Assembly: GCF_018373095.1 (NCBI RefSeq)
Contig: NZ_JAHAHT010000018.1
Location: 1 to 26,014 of the forward strand
Source: Haemophilus parahaemolyticus
GTDB taxonomy: Bacteria; Pseudomonadota; Gammaproteobacteria; Enterobacterales; Pasteurellaceae
Reading direction: 5' to 3'
Length of the DNA: 26,014 nucleotides
Shown here: positions 14,484 to 21,920 of the stretch, one piece after another
Layout of the letters: each line of letters begins with the position of its first letter
How positions within the stretch are numbered: position 1 is the stretch's first letter
The notes under the pieces: generated by a model
Seen by the model: the letters and a program-made list of their open reading frames with translations, nothing else
Database searches by the model: none
Told to the model about the DNA's origin: nothing
Position numbers and translations under genes: made by a program

Positions 14484-14665
14484 GTTTTGTTGTAACCCTA
14501 CATCAAAACTGTTTCCAACCTAGCCCGTCCTTTGGGCAAACTAGGGTAAAAACAAAAAAGCTGAAACGCTTTTTTTAATAAGTAGCGAGTCAAATGCCCC
14601 ATGGCATCTGTTTTTTCAGAAACAGAAAGCTTAGGCTTCCCGCAAGGCACCCGACTTATTTTTTT
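14484..14665 (+). promoter_or_regulatory. Structured leader upstream of dat, riboswitch- or attenuator-like
   Basis: The 350-bp gap before dat holds ordered RNA structure. A first domain has a long closing stem in which 14484-14500 is complementary to 14542-14558 at about 14 of 16 positions, around GCCC/GGGC (14523-14526/14534-14537); the alternative pairing CCTAG/CTAGG competes with the closing stem. A short AAAAAAGC/GCTTTTTT hairpin follows (14553-14575). A second domain is closed by AATAAGT (14577-14583) and ACTTATT (14654-14660) and contains ATGCC-ccat-GGCAT (14594-14607) and CTGTTT/AAACAG (14608-14625). It ends in seven T (14659-14665), so closing the domain would make a terminator 28 bp before dat. 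A possible -10 (TACAAT, 14472-14477) precedes it. No known riboswitch motif is recognised. Confidence 0.5.
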
Positions 14666-14693
14666 CACCTCTTTTAGAAGGTTTTAATTAAAA

Positions 14694-16058
14694 ATGACAA
14701 TTACCACACCTGTACAAGCAATCCTTGCTTCAAACCAACATTTCTTAGACCGCCAAGATGCGATGGAATCTAACGTGCGTAGCTATCCGCGTAAATTACC
14801 ATTTGCATATGCAAAAGCACAAGGCTGTTGGGTAACAGATGTTGAGGGCAACGAATACCTCGACTTTTTAGCAGGGGCAGGAACCCTTGCATTAGGACAC
14901 AATCACCCTGTGTTAATGCAAGCCATCAAAGACGTTTTAGACAGCGGTTTACCGTTACACACTTTAGACTTAACAACCCCGCTGAAAGACGCATTCACTG
15001 AAGAATTATTGTCATTCTTCCCGAAAGATGAGTACATCTTACAATTCACTGGCCCTTCAGGCGCGGATGCCAACGAAGCAGCGATCAAATTAGCGAAAAC
15101 TTACACAGGTCGCGGCAACGTAATCGCCTTCTCTGGTGGCTTCCACGGTATGACCCAAGGTGCATTAGCCTTAACAGGTAATCTTGGTGCAAAAAACGCC
15201 GTGCAAAACTTAATGCCAGGCGTACAATTCTTACCATATCCACACGAATATCGCTGCCCATTTGGTATCGGTGGCGAAGCGGGTGCGAAAGCAGTTGAGC
15301 ATTACTTTGAAAACTTCATCGAAGACGTCGAAAGCGGATTGGTAAAACCTGCTGCGGTGATCTTAGAAGCAATCCAAGGCGAGGGCGGTGTTGTACCAGC
15401 TCCAATCAGCTTCTTACAAAAAGTGCGTGAAGTAACCCAAAAACACGGTATCTTAATGATCGTGGACGAAGTACAAGCGGGCTTCTGCCGTTCAGGTAAA
15501 ATGTTCGCCTTTGAACACGCAGGCATTCAACCAGATATCGTGGTGATGTCCAAAGCCATTGGTGGTAGCTTACCATTAGCCGTATTAGTAATTCGCAAAG
15601 AGTTCGATGCTTGGCAACCAGCAGGGCACACAGGCACATTCCGCGGCAACCAATTAGCGATGGCGACAGGTTACGCTTCACTTAAAATTATGCGTGATGA
15701 AAACCTCGCACAAAATGCCCAAGAGCGTGGCGAATACCTAACCAACGCATTACGCGAATTAAGCAAAGAATATCCATGCATCGGTAACGTGCGTGGTCGT
15801 GGCTTAATGATGGGTATCGATATTGTAGACGAACGCCAAGCGAAAGATACAACAGGGGCTTACCCGCGCGATTGTGAATTAGCGGCAGCAATCCAAAAAG
15901 CGTGCTTCAAAAACAAACTCTTGCTCGAACGTGGCGGACGCGGCGGCAACGTGGTTCGCGTGCTTTGTGCCGTGAACATCAACCAAGCTGAGTGCGAAGA
16001 GTTTATCAAACGCTTCAAACAATCCGTTGCAGACGCATTAAAAGCAGTGCGTGGTTAA
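14694..16058 (+). CDS. dat: Diaminobutyrate--2-oxoglutarate aminotransferase
   Basis: PLP enzyme (class III aminotransferase) that forms L-2,4-diaminobutyrate from L-aspartate 4-semialdehyde using glutamate, the first step to 1,3-diaminopropane. The 454-residue length is normal for Dat. Visible signatures are 'FLAGAGTLALGHNHP', the phosphate-binding 'GPSGADANEAAIKLAK', 'IVDEVQAGFCRSGKMFAFEH' (cofactor Asp) and 'PDIVVMSKAIGGSLPLAVLV' with the PLP lysine in SKA. AAGG lies 12 bases before the ATG, somewhat far. The partner gene ddc follows after a vapBC insertion. A terminator stands right after dat. Confidence 0.93.
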   Translation: MTITTPVQAILASNQHFLDRQDAMESNVRSYPRKLPFAYAKAQGCWVTDVEGNEYLDFLAGAGTLALGHNHPVLMQAIKDVLDSGLPLHTLDLTTPLKDAFTEELLSFFPKDEYILQFTGPSGADANEAAIKLAKTYTGRGNVIAFSGGFHGMTQGALALTGNLGAKNAVQNLMPGVQFLPYPHEYRCPFGIGGEAGAKAVEHYFENFIEDVESGLVKPAAVILEAIQGEGGVVPAPISFLQKVREVTQKHGILMIVDEVQAGFCRSGKMFAFEHAGIQPDIVVMSKAIGGSLPLAVLVIRKEFDAWQPAGHTGTFRGNQLAMATGYASLKIMRDENLAQNAQERGEYLTNALRELSKEYPCIGNVRGRGLMMGIDIVDERQAKDTTGAYPRDCELAAAIQKACFKNKLLLERGGRGGNVVRVLCAVNINQAECEEFIKRFKQSVADALKAVRG

Positions 16059-16062
16059 TTGA

Positions 16063-16105
16063 AAGCGGTCGTATTTTGCAAAAGTTTTGCGGATTTTGAC
16101 CGCTT
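16063..16105. repeat. Inverted pair of uptake-signal-like cores after dat
   Basis: AAGCGGTC (16063-16070) and GACCGCTT (16098-16105) are complementary and flank an AT-rich segment with TTTTGCAAAA. Paired uptake sequences that form a stem downstream of genes are common in Pasteurellaceae, where they can double as terminators. Confidence 0.7.
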
Positions 16106-16118
16106 ATAAATTCAAAAT

Positions 16119-16141
16119 GGTGGGGAAATCCCACCTTTTTT
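16119..16141 (+). terminator. Terminator of dat
   Basis: GGTGGG-gaaat-CCCACC followed by six T. It separates dat from the vapBC-ddc unit. Confidence 0.9.
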
Positions 16142-16169
16142 CTACTCAACTGTACAAAACTGGGATATA

Positions 16170-16196
16170 CTTATGCTATATACAATTAAGCATAAG
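16170..16196. promoter_or_regulatory. Probable VapBC operator upstream of vapB
   Basis: CTTATGCT (16170-16177) and AGCATAAG (16189-16196) form an 8-bp inverted repeat with an 11-base spacer that contains -10-like TATATAC. It ends 8 bp before the vapB ATG and overlaps its ribosome site (AAGGA). Toxin-antitoxin complexes usually bind such promoter-proximal dyads. Confidence 0.65.
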
Positions 16197-16204
16197 GAAT
16201 AACT

Positions 16205-16438
16205 ATGATTGAAGCCTCTGTTTTTATGACTAATCGAAGTCAAGCCGTGCGTTTGCCCGCTGAAGTTCGCTTTTCTGAAGAAATCAAAAAATTATCGGTT
16301 CGTGTATTGGGCAGTGATCGGATTTTATCGCCTCTCAACCAATCTTGGGATAGTTTTTTCTTGAATGATCAAGCAGTTAGCGATGATTTTATGAATGAAC
16401 GAGAAATTGCATTTCAACCAGAGCGTGAGGCTTTATAG
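16205..16438 (+). CDS. vapB: Antitoxin VapB (MvpT-like)
   Basis: 77-residue antitoxin. The N-terminal 'VFMTNRSQAVRLPAEVRF' is the swapped-hairpin (AbrB/MazE type) DNA-binding domain. The C-terminal 'QSWDSFFLNDQAVSDDFMNERE' is the toxin-binding tail typical of the enterobacterial MvpT/VapB branch. It neutralises the VapC nuclease and represses the operon. AAGGA lies 7 bases before the ATG. Its stop codon shares one base with the vapC start, indicating translational coupling. Confidence 0.9.
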   Translation: MIEASVFMTNRSQAVRLPAEVRFSEEIKKLSVRVLGSDRILSPLNQSWDSFFLNDQAVSDDFMNEREIAFQPEREAL

Positions 16439-16836
16439 TGTTGAAATATATGCTTGATACTAACATTGTGATTTACGTGATTAAGCGTAGACCATTAGAA
16501 GTTCTTTCTCGCTTTAATCAAAATGCAGGGAAAATGTGCGTGAGTAGCATTACTGTGGCTGAACTCTATTATGGAGCTGAAAAAAGCGAATATCCCGAAA
16601 GAAACCTTGCGGTTATTGAAGATTTCTTATCACGCCTCACCATTTTAGATTACCAACCAAAGCATGCAGCCCATTTCGGCAATATTAAAACTGAACTCTC
16701 TAAACAAGGGAAATTGATTGGCGAAAATGATATTCATATAGCTGCTCATGCTCGTAGTGAAGGGTTAATTCTGGTTAGTAACAATCTAAGAGAATTTGAG
16801 CGAGTTCCCGCATTGCGTACAGAAAATTGGGTGTAA
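16438..16836 (+). CDS. vapC: Toxin VapC, PIN-domain endoribonuclease (MvpA-like)
   Basis: 132-residue PIN-domain toxin; close relatives cleave initiator tRNA-fMet in the anticodon loop. Acidic active-site residues are in place: Asp7 (YMLDTNIVIY), Glu42 (VAELYYGAE) and Asp98 (GENDIHIAAHA), followed by 'LVSNNLREFERV'. The start is GTG at 16438, overlapping the vapB stop by one base; MLKYMLDTN matches family N-termini, which supports it. No frameshift is seen, so it looks functional. The ddc gene begins 20 bp downstream with no terminator between. Confidence 0.92.
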   Translation: MLKYMLDTNIVIYVIKRRPLEVLSRFNQNAGKMCVSSITVAELYYGAEKSEYPERNLAVIEDFLSRLTILDYQPKHAAHFGNIKTELSKQGKLIGENDIHIAAHARSEGLILVSNNLREFERVPALRTENWV

Positions 16837-16855
16837 TTTATATCTAGGAATAATT

Positions 16856-18391
16856 ATGTCAAACCTTGAACAACACAAACAAGCTTTGTTTTGCAACGAT
16901 AGCAAAGCAATCACTGACTACGAAACTGCGATGCACAATGCGGTGCAAGCGGTCTCTTCTTGGCTGAAAAATGAAAAAATGTACACAGGCGGTTCTATCA
17001 AGCAAATGCGTGCGTTGGTGGACGGCTTTAAATCCACGAAAGAAGGTATGGGCGTTCAAAAATCGCTCGATCACTTAGTGGAAATTTTCCTTAATCCAAG
17101 TTTGAAAGTGCATCATCCGCACTCACTCGCTCACTTACACTGCCCAACAATGGTAGCAAGCCAAATTGCGGAAGTGTTAATTAATGCTACCAACCAATCT
17201 ATGGACTCTTGGGATCAAAGCCCTGCTGGTTCGATTATGGAAGAGCATTTGATCGACTGGCTCCGCCAAAAAGCGGGCTATGGCGAAGGCACTTCGGGCG
17301 TGTTTACTTCTGGCGGTACGCAATCTAACTTAATGGGCGTATTGTTGGCACGCGATTGGGCGATTGCAAGCCACTGGAAAAACGAAGACGGCTCTGAATG
17401 GTCAGTACAACGTGATGGTATTCCTGCTGATGCAATGAAAAAAGTGAAAGTAATCTGCTCAGAAAACGCTCACTTCTCCGTACAAAAAAATATGGCGATG
17501 ATGGGAATGGGTTTCCAATCTGTCGTGACCGTGCCATCGAATGCAAATGCTCAAATGGACGTAGCCGCTCTTGAACAAACGCTTGCCCAATTGAAAGCCG
17601 AAGGTAAAATCGCTGCTTGTATCGTGGCAACTGCAGGCACAACAGATGCGGGCGCAATTGATGATTTAAAAGCAATCCGCAAACTTGCTGATGAATACCA
17701 AGCGTGGTTACACGTTGATGCCGCTTGGGGAGGGGCGTTATTGCTTTCCAAAGATTACCGCCATTTCTTAGATGGTATTGAATTGACCGATTCCATCACA
17801 CTTGACTTCCACAAGCACTTCTTTCAAACGATTTCGTGTGGGGCTTTCTTGTTGAAAGATCCTGCGAATTATCGCTTTATCGACTACAAAGCCGACTACC
17901 TCAACTCAGAATATGATGAAGAGCACGGCGTGCCAAATTTGGTGGCGAAATCATTACAAACTACCCGCCGTTTTGATGCATTGAAATTGTGGTTCACCGT
18001 AGAAGCCTTGGGCGAAGAACTTTACGCCTCAATGATCGACCACGGCGTAAAACTCACCAAAGCAGTGGAACAATACATCAACGACACCGCCTCGTTAGAA
18101 ATGCTCGTACCAAGCCAATTCGCTTCCGTGCTATTCCGCGTTGTGCCAGAAGGCTATCCAGCTGAATTTGTTGATGCCTTAAACCAAAACGTGGCAGATG
18201 AGCTCTTTGCAAGAGGCGAAGCGAATATTGGTGTGACCAAAGTGGGCAATAAACAGTCTTTAAAAATGACCACATTAAGCCCGATTGCAACTTTGGAAAA
18301 TGTGAAAGCATTGCTTTCACAAGTCTTAGTAGAAGCTAATCGTATTAAAGAGGCGATTGCTAATGGCACTTACGTTCCGCCAATTGATTAA
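16856..18391 (+). CDS. ddc: L-2,4-diaminobutyrate decarboxylase
   Basis: PLP-dependent group II decarboxylase that turns L-2,4-diaminobutyrate into 1,3-diaminopropane, 511 residues. 'HCPTMVASQIAEVLINATNQS', 'GVFTSGGTQSNLMGVLLARDW', 'WLHVDAAWGGALLLS' and 'DSITLDFHKHFFQTISCGAFL' (PLP lysine in HKH) are hallmark motifs. The start at 16856 (MSNLEQHKQ) is preceded by AGGA 8 bases upstream; an upstream in-frame ATG at 16796 lies within vapC and lacks a ribosome site. In H. influenzae dat and ddc also flank a vapBC pair (from memory). It is probably co-transcribed with vapBC here. Confidence 0.95.
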   Translation: MSNLEQHKQALFCNDSKAITDYETAMHNAVQAVSSWLKNEKMYTGGSIKQMRALVDGFKSTKEGMGVQKSLDHLVEIFLNPSLKVHHPHSLAHLHCPTMVASQIAEVLINATNQSMDSWDQSPAGSIMEEHLIDWLRQKAGYGEGTSGVFTSGGTQSNLMGVLLARDWAIASHWKNEDGSEWSVQRDGIPADAMKKVKVICSENAHFSVQKNMAMMGMGFQSVVTVPSNANAQMDVAALEQTLAQLKAEGKIAACIVATAGTTDAGAIDDLKAIRKLADEYQAWLHVDAAWGGALLLSKDYRHFLDGIELTDSITLDFHKHFFQTISCGAFLLKDPANYRFIDYKADYLNSEYDEEHGVPNLVAKSLQTTRRFDALKLWFTVEALGEELYASMIDHGVKLTKAVEQYINDTASLEMLVPSQFASVLFRVVPEGYPAEFVDALNQNVADELFARGEANIGVTKVGNKQSLKMTTLSPIATLENVKALLSQVLVEANRIKEAIANGTYVPPID

Positions 18392-18412
18392 TTGGCACAT
18401 TCACTGACAAAA

Positions 18413-18444
18413 TAGGCATAATCGACATAGATTGATTATGCCTA
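18413..18444. terminator. Terminator hairpin between ddc and psd
   Basis: TAGGCATAATC (18413-18423) and GATTATGCCTA (18434-18444) make an 11-bp stem. The minus-strand side continues into TTTTG, so it fits best as the psd terminator; on the plus strand it lacks a U-run. Confidence 0.65.
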
Positions 18445-18449
18445 TATAC

Positions 18450-18458
18450 ACAAGCGGT
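18450..18458 (+). repeat. DNA uptake signal core, Apl type
   Basis: ACAAGCGGT exactly, followed by C and an AT-rich tail as in the extended uptake consensus. Intergenic between ddc and psd. Confidence 0.85.
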
Positions 18459-18487
18459 CGGAATTTTCTAACTGTTTGCATTAACTC

Positions 18488-19375
18488 TTACAGAGTCCCC
18501 ATTAACTCACCCATTCTAGTTTTATTACCCGTCTGAATTTCTTCAGCAAAGGTCATTGTATTTTGAGGGAAAAGATTGATGACGGTTGAACCTAAACGGA
18601 ATGCCCCCATCTCTTCACCTTTTTTCAGATGAATTGCTTTTTCACCTTCGGTTTCATAGTGATATTCCACCACTTCATTTTGGCGAGGCGGGTTGATGAC
18701 GCCAGCCCATACAGTACTCATACTCGCTGTAACGGTCGCCCCGACTAAAATTTGCACCATCGACCCAAATGCAGTTTCAAACTCACAAATTACTCGTTCA
18801 TTGCGTGCAAATAAATTTGGCACGTGTTCGGCTAAAAATGGATTTACGGAGAACAGTTCTCCTGGGACATAAACCATTTTTTTTAGCACGGCATCACACG
18901 GCATATGCACGCGGTGGTAATCACTTGGTGATAAATAAGTAGTAATAAAATCGCCATTCTTGAATTTTTCTGCCATTTCAAGATCGTTAGCAAGCAAGGT
19001 TTCAAGCGTGAAGAAATGCCCTTTTGCTTGAATAAGTTGATTTGCTACTATGTTGCCATATTCACTTACACGACCATCTGCAGGCAAAGCGATGGTATTT
19101 TCGCCTTCTACGATAGGGCGAATACCCACTTTTAATGGGCGGATAAAAAACTCGTTAAAGGTTGCATAATCTGAAGGTTCGGTTTTTTCTGCTTCGCTTA
19201 AATTAACGTGATATTGTTTGGCAAAGAGTTTGATGATGAAATGAGTAACATTGCCCCATTTTTGTTCAGCAAGCCAACCTGCTGCACGGGTAATTGGAAG
19301 TTGTGGTAAAAGATAGTGACAGGCAATCTTTACACGCTGCCAGTAAGTTGGAGTTGGATAGGCTTTTAGTGCCAT
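18488..19375 (-). CDS. psd: Phosphatidylserine decarboxylase proenzyme
   Basis: Membrane-associated enzyme making phosphatidylethanolamine from phosphatidylserine. The 295-residue proenzyme carries the LGST self-cleavage motif; cutting between Gly262 and Ser263 would give the pyruvoyl alpha chain of 33 residues. 'LPADGRVSEYG' and 'SPSDYHRVHMPCDA' supply the conserved Asp and His residues. I chose the ATG at 19375 (MALKAYPTPTYWQR) with AGGA 9 bases upstream; the frame is open further upstream but not protein-like. A possible promoter lies just upstream. Confidence 0.95.
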   Translation of the reverse strand: MALKAYPTPTYWQRVKIACHYLLPQLPITRAAGWLAEQKWGNVTHFIIKLFAKQYHVNLSEAEKTEPSDYATFNEFFIRPLKVGIRPIVEGENTIALPADGRVSEYGNIVANQLIQAKGHFFTLETLLANDLEMAEKFKNGDFITTYLSPSDYHRVHMPCDAVLKKMVYVPGELFSVNPFLAEHVPNLFARNERVICEFETAFGSMVQILVGATVTASMSTVWAGVINPPRQNEVVEYHYETEGEKAIHLKKGEEMGAFRLGSTVINLFPQNTMTFAEEIQTGNKTRMGELMGTL

Positions 19376-19409
19376 AATATTATCCTTTCTGTTGCTTTGA
19401 AAGTGGGCA

Positions 19410-19438
19410 ATTATAACAGAAAAGCGTTGGAGACTAAA
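19410..19438 (-). promoter_or_regulatory. Putative psd promoter
   Basis: On the minus strand TTTAGT (19438-19433), a 17-base spacer and TATAAT (19415-19410), 35 bp before the psd ATG. The -10 is consensus; the -35 is weak. Confidence 0.45.
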
Positions 19439-19449
19439 TATGTGAAAGG

Positions 19450-19535
19450 TTGTTGAACCAAACGTGAGTTGAGCCCTCTTCAATTCTTATAGACACAACC
19501 TACCCAATTCTGTTCGGTTCAACAAATCTGAAGAG
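19450..19535. repeat. Two interleaved inverted repeats between comEA and psd
   Basis: TTGTTGAACC (19450-19459) pairs with GGTTCAACAA (19516-19525), and CTCTTCA (19476-19482) pairs with TGAAGAG (19529-19535). The arms alternate (A-B-A'-B'), so both stems together would make a pseudoknot. It lies between the comEA stop and the psd promoter and has no U-run. Confidence 0.6.
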
Positions 19536-19540
19536 AATGC

Positions 19541-19912
19541 TTATAAAACGATACGCGAGCGGTTTTTCTCGAGTATCGCAGCACCAATGCCAGACACTTC
19601 TTTTAATTGCTCAATACTTAAGAAAGCCCCGTTTTTAGTGCGATAATCCACGATAGATTGTGCTTTTTTTGCACCAATGCCAACCAGCTTGTCTTGAATT
19701 TCTGCTGCTGATGCGGTGTTAATGTTGACTGCGTTTGGATCTAAGGCTACTTGTTGAATACTAACAGGAGCGATTGATGTTGCAGGTGCGTCGACAACGG
19801 TAGTTTGAGTACGTTGTTGTGTTGCGGGCGGTACTGTAACTTCATTTGCAAATACTGCAGTTGAAAATAAGGTAATTATTAGTGATGTTGCAAAGGTGTT
19901 GATTTTTTTCAT
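19541..19912 (-). CDS. comEA: ComEA-family competence protein (ComE1-like), helix-hairpin-helix DNA-binding
   Basis: Small periplasmic protein (123 residues) that binds incoming DNA during natural transformation. A signal peptide (MKKINTFATSLIITLFSTAVFA) is followed by a Thr/Gln-rich linker and a helix-hairpin-helix pair (about 58-123) with 'VNINTASAAEIQDKLVGIGAKKA' and 'EVSGIGAAILEKNR', the classic ComEA fold. The ATG at 19912 has AGGA 7 bases upstream. A CRP-S-like site lies about 100 bp upstream, matching the known control of such genes by CRP and Sxy (TfoX) in Pasteurellaceae. Confidence 0.92.
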   Translation of the reverse strand: MKKINTFATSLIITLFSTAVFANEVTVPPATQQRTQTTVVDAPATSIAPVSIQQVALDPNAVNINTASAAEIQDKLVGIGAKKAQSIVDYRTKNGAFLSIEQLKEVSGIGAAILEKNRSRIVL

Positions 19913-20000
19913 AAAGTCCTCTTGTAAAATAAATGGTTGATGAATGAACCGAGGCAAAAGATACAAGTGATAGAAAAGGGCTGCAATGAGTAAAAATTAA

Positions 20001-20022
20001 TTTTTCGAGCAAGATCGAAAAA
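20001..20022 (-). promoter_or_regulatory. Probable CRP-S (Sxy-dependent) site for comEA
   Basis: TTTTTCGA-N6-TCGAAAAA is a 22-bp dyad with perfect 8-bp arms and C at position 6 of each half, the mark of CRP-S rather than ordinary CRP sites. The centre is at 20011.5. A -10-like TATCTT on the minus strand (19963-19958) would put transcription start near 19951, placing the site at about -61, the class I position usual for competence promoters. Confidence 0.65.
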
Positions 20023-20180
20023 ATAGAATAAAGCGGTTGATTTTTGCTAGAAATTTGCAAAATAGAAGAAATTACTTGATTGAGTTAAAAGAACAGTGAA
20101 TTTTTTTTGAAAAATCGTGCTGATAAGCTAGAAATCCTTTAGAATAGAGAAAAATTTTATTTTCTAGATTGGAATCTAAT

Positions 20181-21419
20181 ATGATACAGAATGAACGCAA
20201 AGAGCCAACTTTTGATGAAACTGAAACAAAAGATACAAAAGTTAGTATCCCATCATTACACACAACGCAATCTCCAGGGTATACATTTACCCCCGTTATT
20301 AAGCCAATCGGAGCAGTAAAATCAGAGTTGCCTAAAATGGAAGGTGGTGATTCGGCTCAACCTGCAGGTTTTACTGCTTCACCAGTTGAGAGCAGCAAAG
20401 AAAATAGTGCTAAAGTTGAAACTCAAATTGAAACGGTAGAAGAAACAGAAGAGTTAATTACTGGAGAAAAAAGCCAAGAAAATAAAGAGAGTGTTGCAGG
20501 GGAGCAAGAGCCAATAAAAGTAACGATTAATGCTGCAGAGCGAGTAATTCCAATAGCAGCATCTGCTGATGCTATTCCAGAAAAAAAACAAAAAGAAAAT
20601 TCACCTAAACATCGCCGATTAGGTATTGTTGCAATTTTAGCTGCAACATTAGGTGCAATATTCTTTTGGCTAAAACCGAATACACCAGAAACAGTAGAGG
20701 AATTACAAGCTCAACAAGGCGGTAATCTACCTATTGAATTCCGTCCTGTAGATGAAGCAGAGGCTCAGCGTCAAGAGGCTGAAGCAAGAGCACAAGCACA
20801 AGCACAGCAAGAAGCTTTAGCTCAACAACAATCTTTAAATCAACAGCAAGCTCAGCCAGTGGCACCACAGCCTGTAGAAAATACAGAGAGCACGACTGAG
20901 CCTGCTGTACAGCCTGTCGCAAATGAATTAGCTCAGCCTCAAATAAGACCGCAAATCTCACAACCAAGCCAGATTGCTACCGAAAAATCGAAAATACAGA
21001 TTTATCAATCCGAAGTGCAGACCGTATCTACCGCACCTCGTGTAGAGAGAGTGAAAGCAAGTCTCCATGCTAATAATAAGCAGGCAGAGAGCTTATCTGA
21101 TACAAAAAAAACACATAGTATTCAGACCAATAATGTGCAAAAAAGTGTAGATACTGGCAAATCAACTTTGACACAGGCAGTTACAAGCAAAACATTAACT
21201 GTTCCAAAAGGGGTGTCATTAATGCAAGTATTCCGTGATAATCAGCTCAATATTTCTGATGTGAATGCAATGAGCAAAGTGAATAACAAAGTAAGCAGTC
21301 TAAAAGTAAATGAAAAAGTAACTGTGCGTTTAGATAAAAATAACCGTGTAGTAGAAATGACTATCGGTTCAGGCGGTAAATTTACTCGCCAAACAGATGG
21401 CACTTACCGCTTTAAATAA
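20181..21419 (+). CDS. oapA: Opacity-associated protein A
   Basis: 412-residue bitopic protein of the OapA/YtfB family, linked in H. influenzae to colony opacity and colonisation. The order seen is: an acidic cytoplasmic N-terminal region (1-140), one membrane segment (about 147-164, after KHRR), a long Gln/Ala-rich linker (about 175-330), and the C-terminal OapA domain (337-412; 'KGVSLMQVFRDNQLNISDVN'), a LysM-like fold thought to bind peptidoglycan. I chose the ATG at 20181 (MIQNERKEP) with GGA 8 bases upstream; the frame opens four codons earlier at a TTG. It is divergent from comEA. Confidence 0.88.
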   Translation: MIQNERKEPTFDETETKDTKVSIPSLHTTQSPGYTFTPVIKPIGAVKSELPKMEGGDSAQPAGFTASPVESSKENSAKVETQIETVEETEELITGEKSQENKESVAGEQEPIKVTINAAERVIPIAASADAIPEKKQKENSPKHRRLGIVAILAATLGAIFFWLKPNTPETVEELQAQQGGNLPIEFRPVDEAEAQRQEAEARAQAQAQQEALAQQQSLNQQQAQPVAPQPVENTESTTEPAVQPVANELAQPQIRPQISQPSQIATEKSKIQIYQSEVQTVSTAPRVERVKASLHANNKQAESLSDTKKTHSIQTNNVQKSVDTGKSTLTQAVTSKTLTVPKGVSLMQVFRDNQLNISDVNAMSKVNNKVSSLKVNEKVTVRLDKNNRVVEMTIGSGGKFTRQTDGTYRFK

Positions 21420-21426
21420 TTAAGCT

Positions 21427-21455
21427 AAAGAGCAACGCCAATACGTTGCTCTTTT
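21427..21455 (+). terminator. Terminator or attenuator between oapA and oapB
   Basis: AAAGAGCAACG and CGTTGCTCTTT (21427-21437/21444-21454) form a perfect 11-bp stem with a 6-base loop and a TTTT tract. It may reduce, not abolish, read-through into oapB, which starts 20 bp later. Confidence 0.75.
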
Positions 21456-21473
21456 GTTATAAAAGGGGAAAAT

Positions 21474-21887
21474 ATGTCTTTAAAGCTTAATATTAGCCTA
21501 TTTATATCAATATTATTGCTCATTTCGGGTTGTACAAAAGTTGCTGTTTCGCCTGTTGAGCAGGTGCAGCAAGTTCAGAAAACGAATAGTGACAATGCTG
21601 AACAAGTTAAAGAAGTTGCTCAACGTAGTGTGGTTAAAAACCAAGCGATGAACCTTTATTTATGTAAAGATGATAAAGAAGTTCGCATATTGAAAACGAA
21701 AGGCAAAAAGAACAGTATCAGTGTTACCTTTATGGATACTACCCATACACTTTCTCCAGCAGTTACAAAAAACGGCAAGAAATATAGCAATATTCGTTGG
21801 GTATGGTGGGAAATGCGTTCTGGCATTGCTGAGCTCTATGATAATAACAAAAAAGTCCTTGCGAAAGAGTGCATTAAGCAACGTTAA
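21474..21887 (+). CDS. oapB: Opacity-associated protein B, MliC-like lipoprotein
   Basis: 137-residue lipoprotein (lipobox LISGC, Cys20), the usual partner of OapA. After a Gln/Val-rich spacer (25-55), residues about 58-137 look like an MliC domain (membrane-bound inhibitor of c-type lysozyme): 'MNLYLCKDDKEVRI' opens it, 'RWVWWEMRSGIAELYDN' fits its W.xxG..A.L motif, and Cys65 and Cys133 could form the disulfide. So inhibition of host lysozyme is a reasonable but unproven role. GGGGAA lies before the ATG. waaF follows 33 bp after. Confidence 0.82.
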   Translation: MSLKLNISLFISILLLISGCTKVAVSPVEQVQQVQKTNSDNAEQVKEVAQRSVVKNQAMNLYLCKDDKEVRILKTKGKKNSISVTFMDTTHTLSPAVTKNGKKYSNIRWVWWEMRSGIAELYDNNKKVLAKECIKQR

Positions 21888-21894
21888 GCATTAA

Positions 21895-21903
21895 ACAAGC
21901 GGT
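21895..21903 (+). repeat. DNA uptake signal core, Apl type
   Basis: ACAAGCGGT exactly, then TAAATTT, in the 33-bp gap between oapB and waaF. Confidence 0.8.
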
Positions 21904-21920
21904 TAAATTTAAGAGAAAAA

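Noticed and set aside
16796..16855. Longer ddc reading frame starting inside vapC
   Set aside because: There is no ribosome site and the extra residues are simply vapC read in another frame; MSNLEQHKQ at 16856 has AGGA 8 bases upstream.
20169..20180. TTG start for OapA four codons upstream
   Set aside because: The ATG at 20181 has a GGA element at suitable distance, and family members begin close to it.
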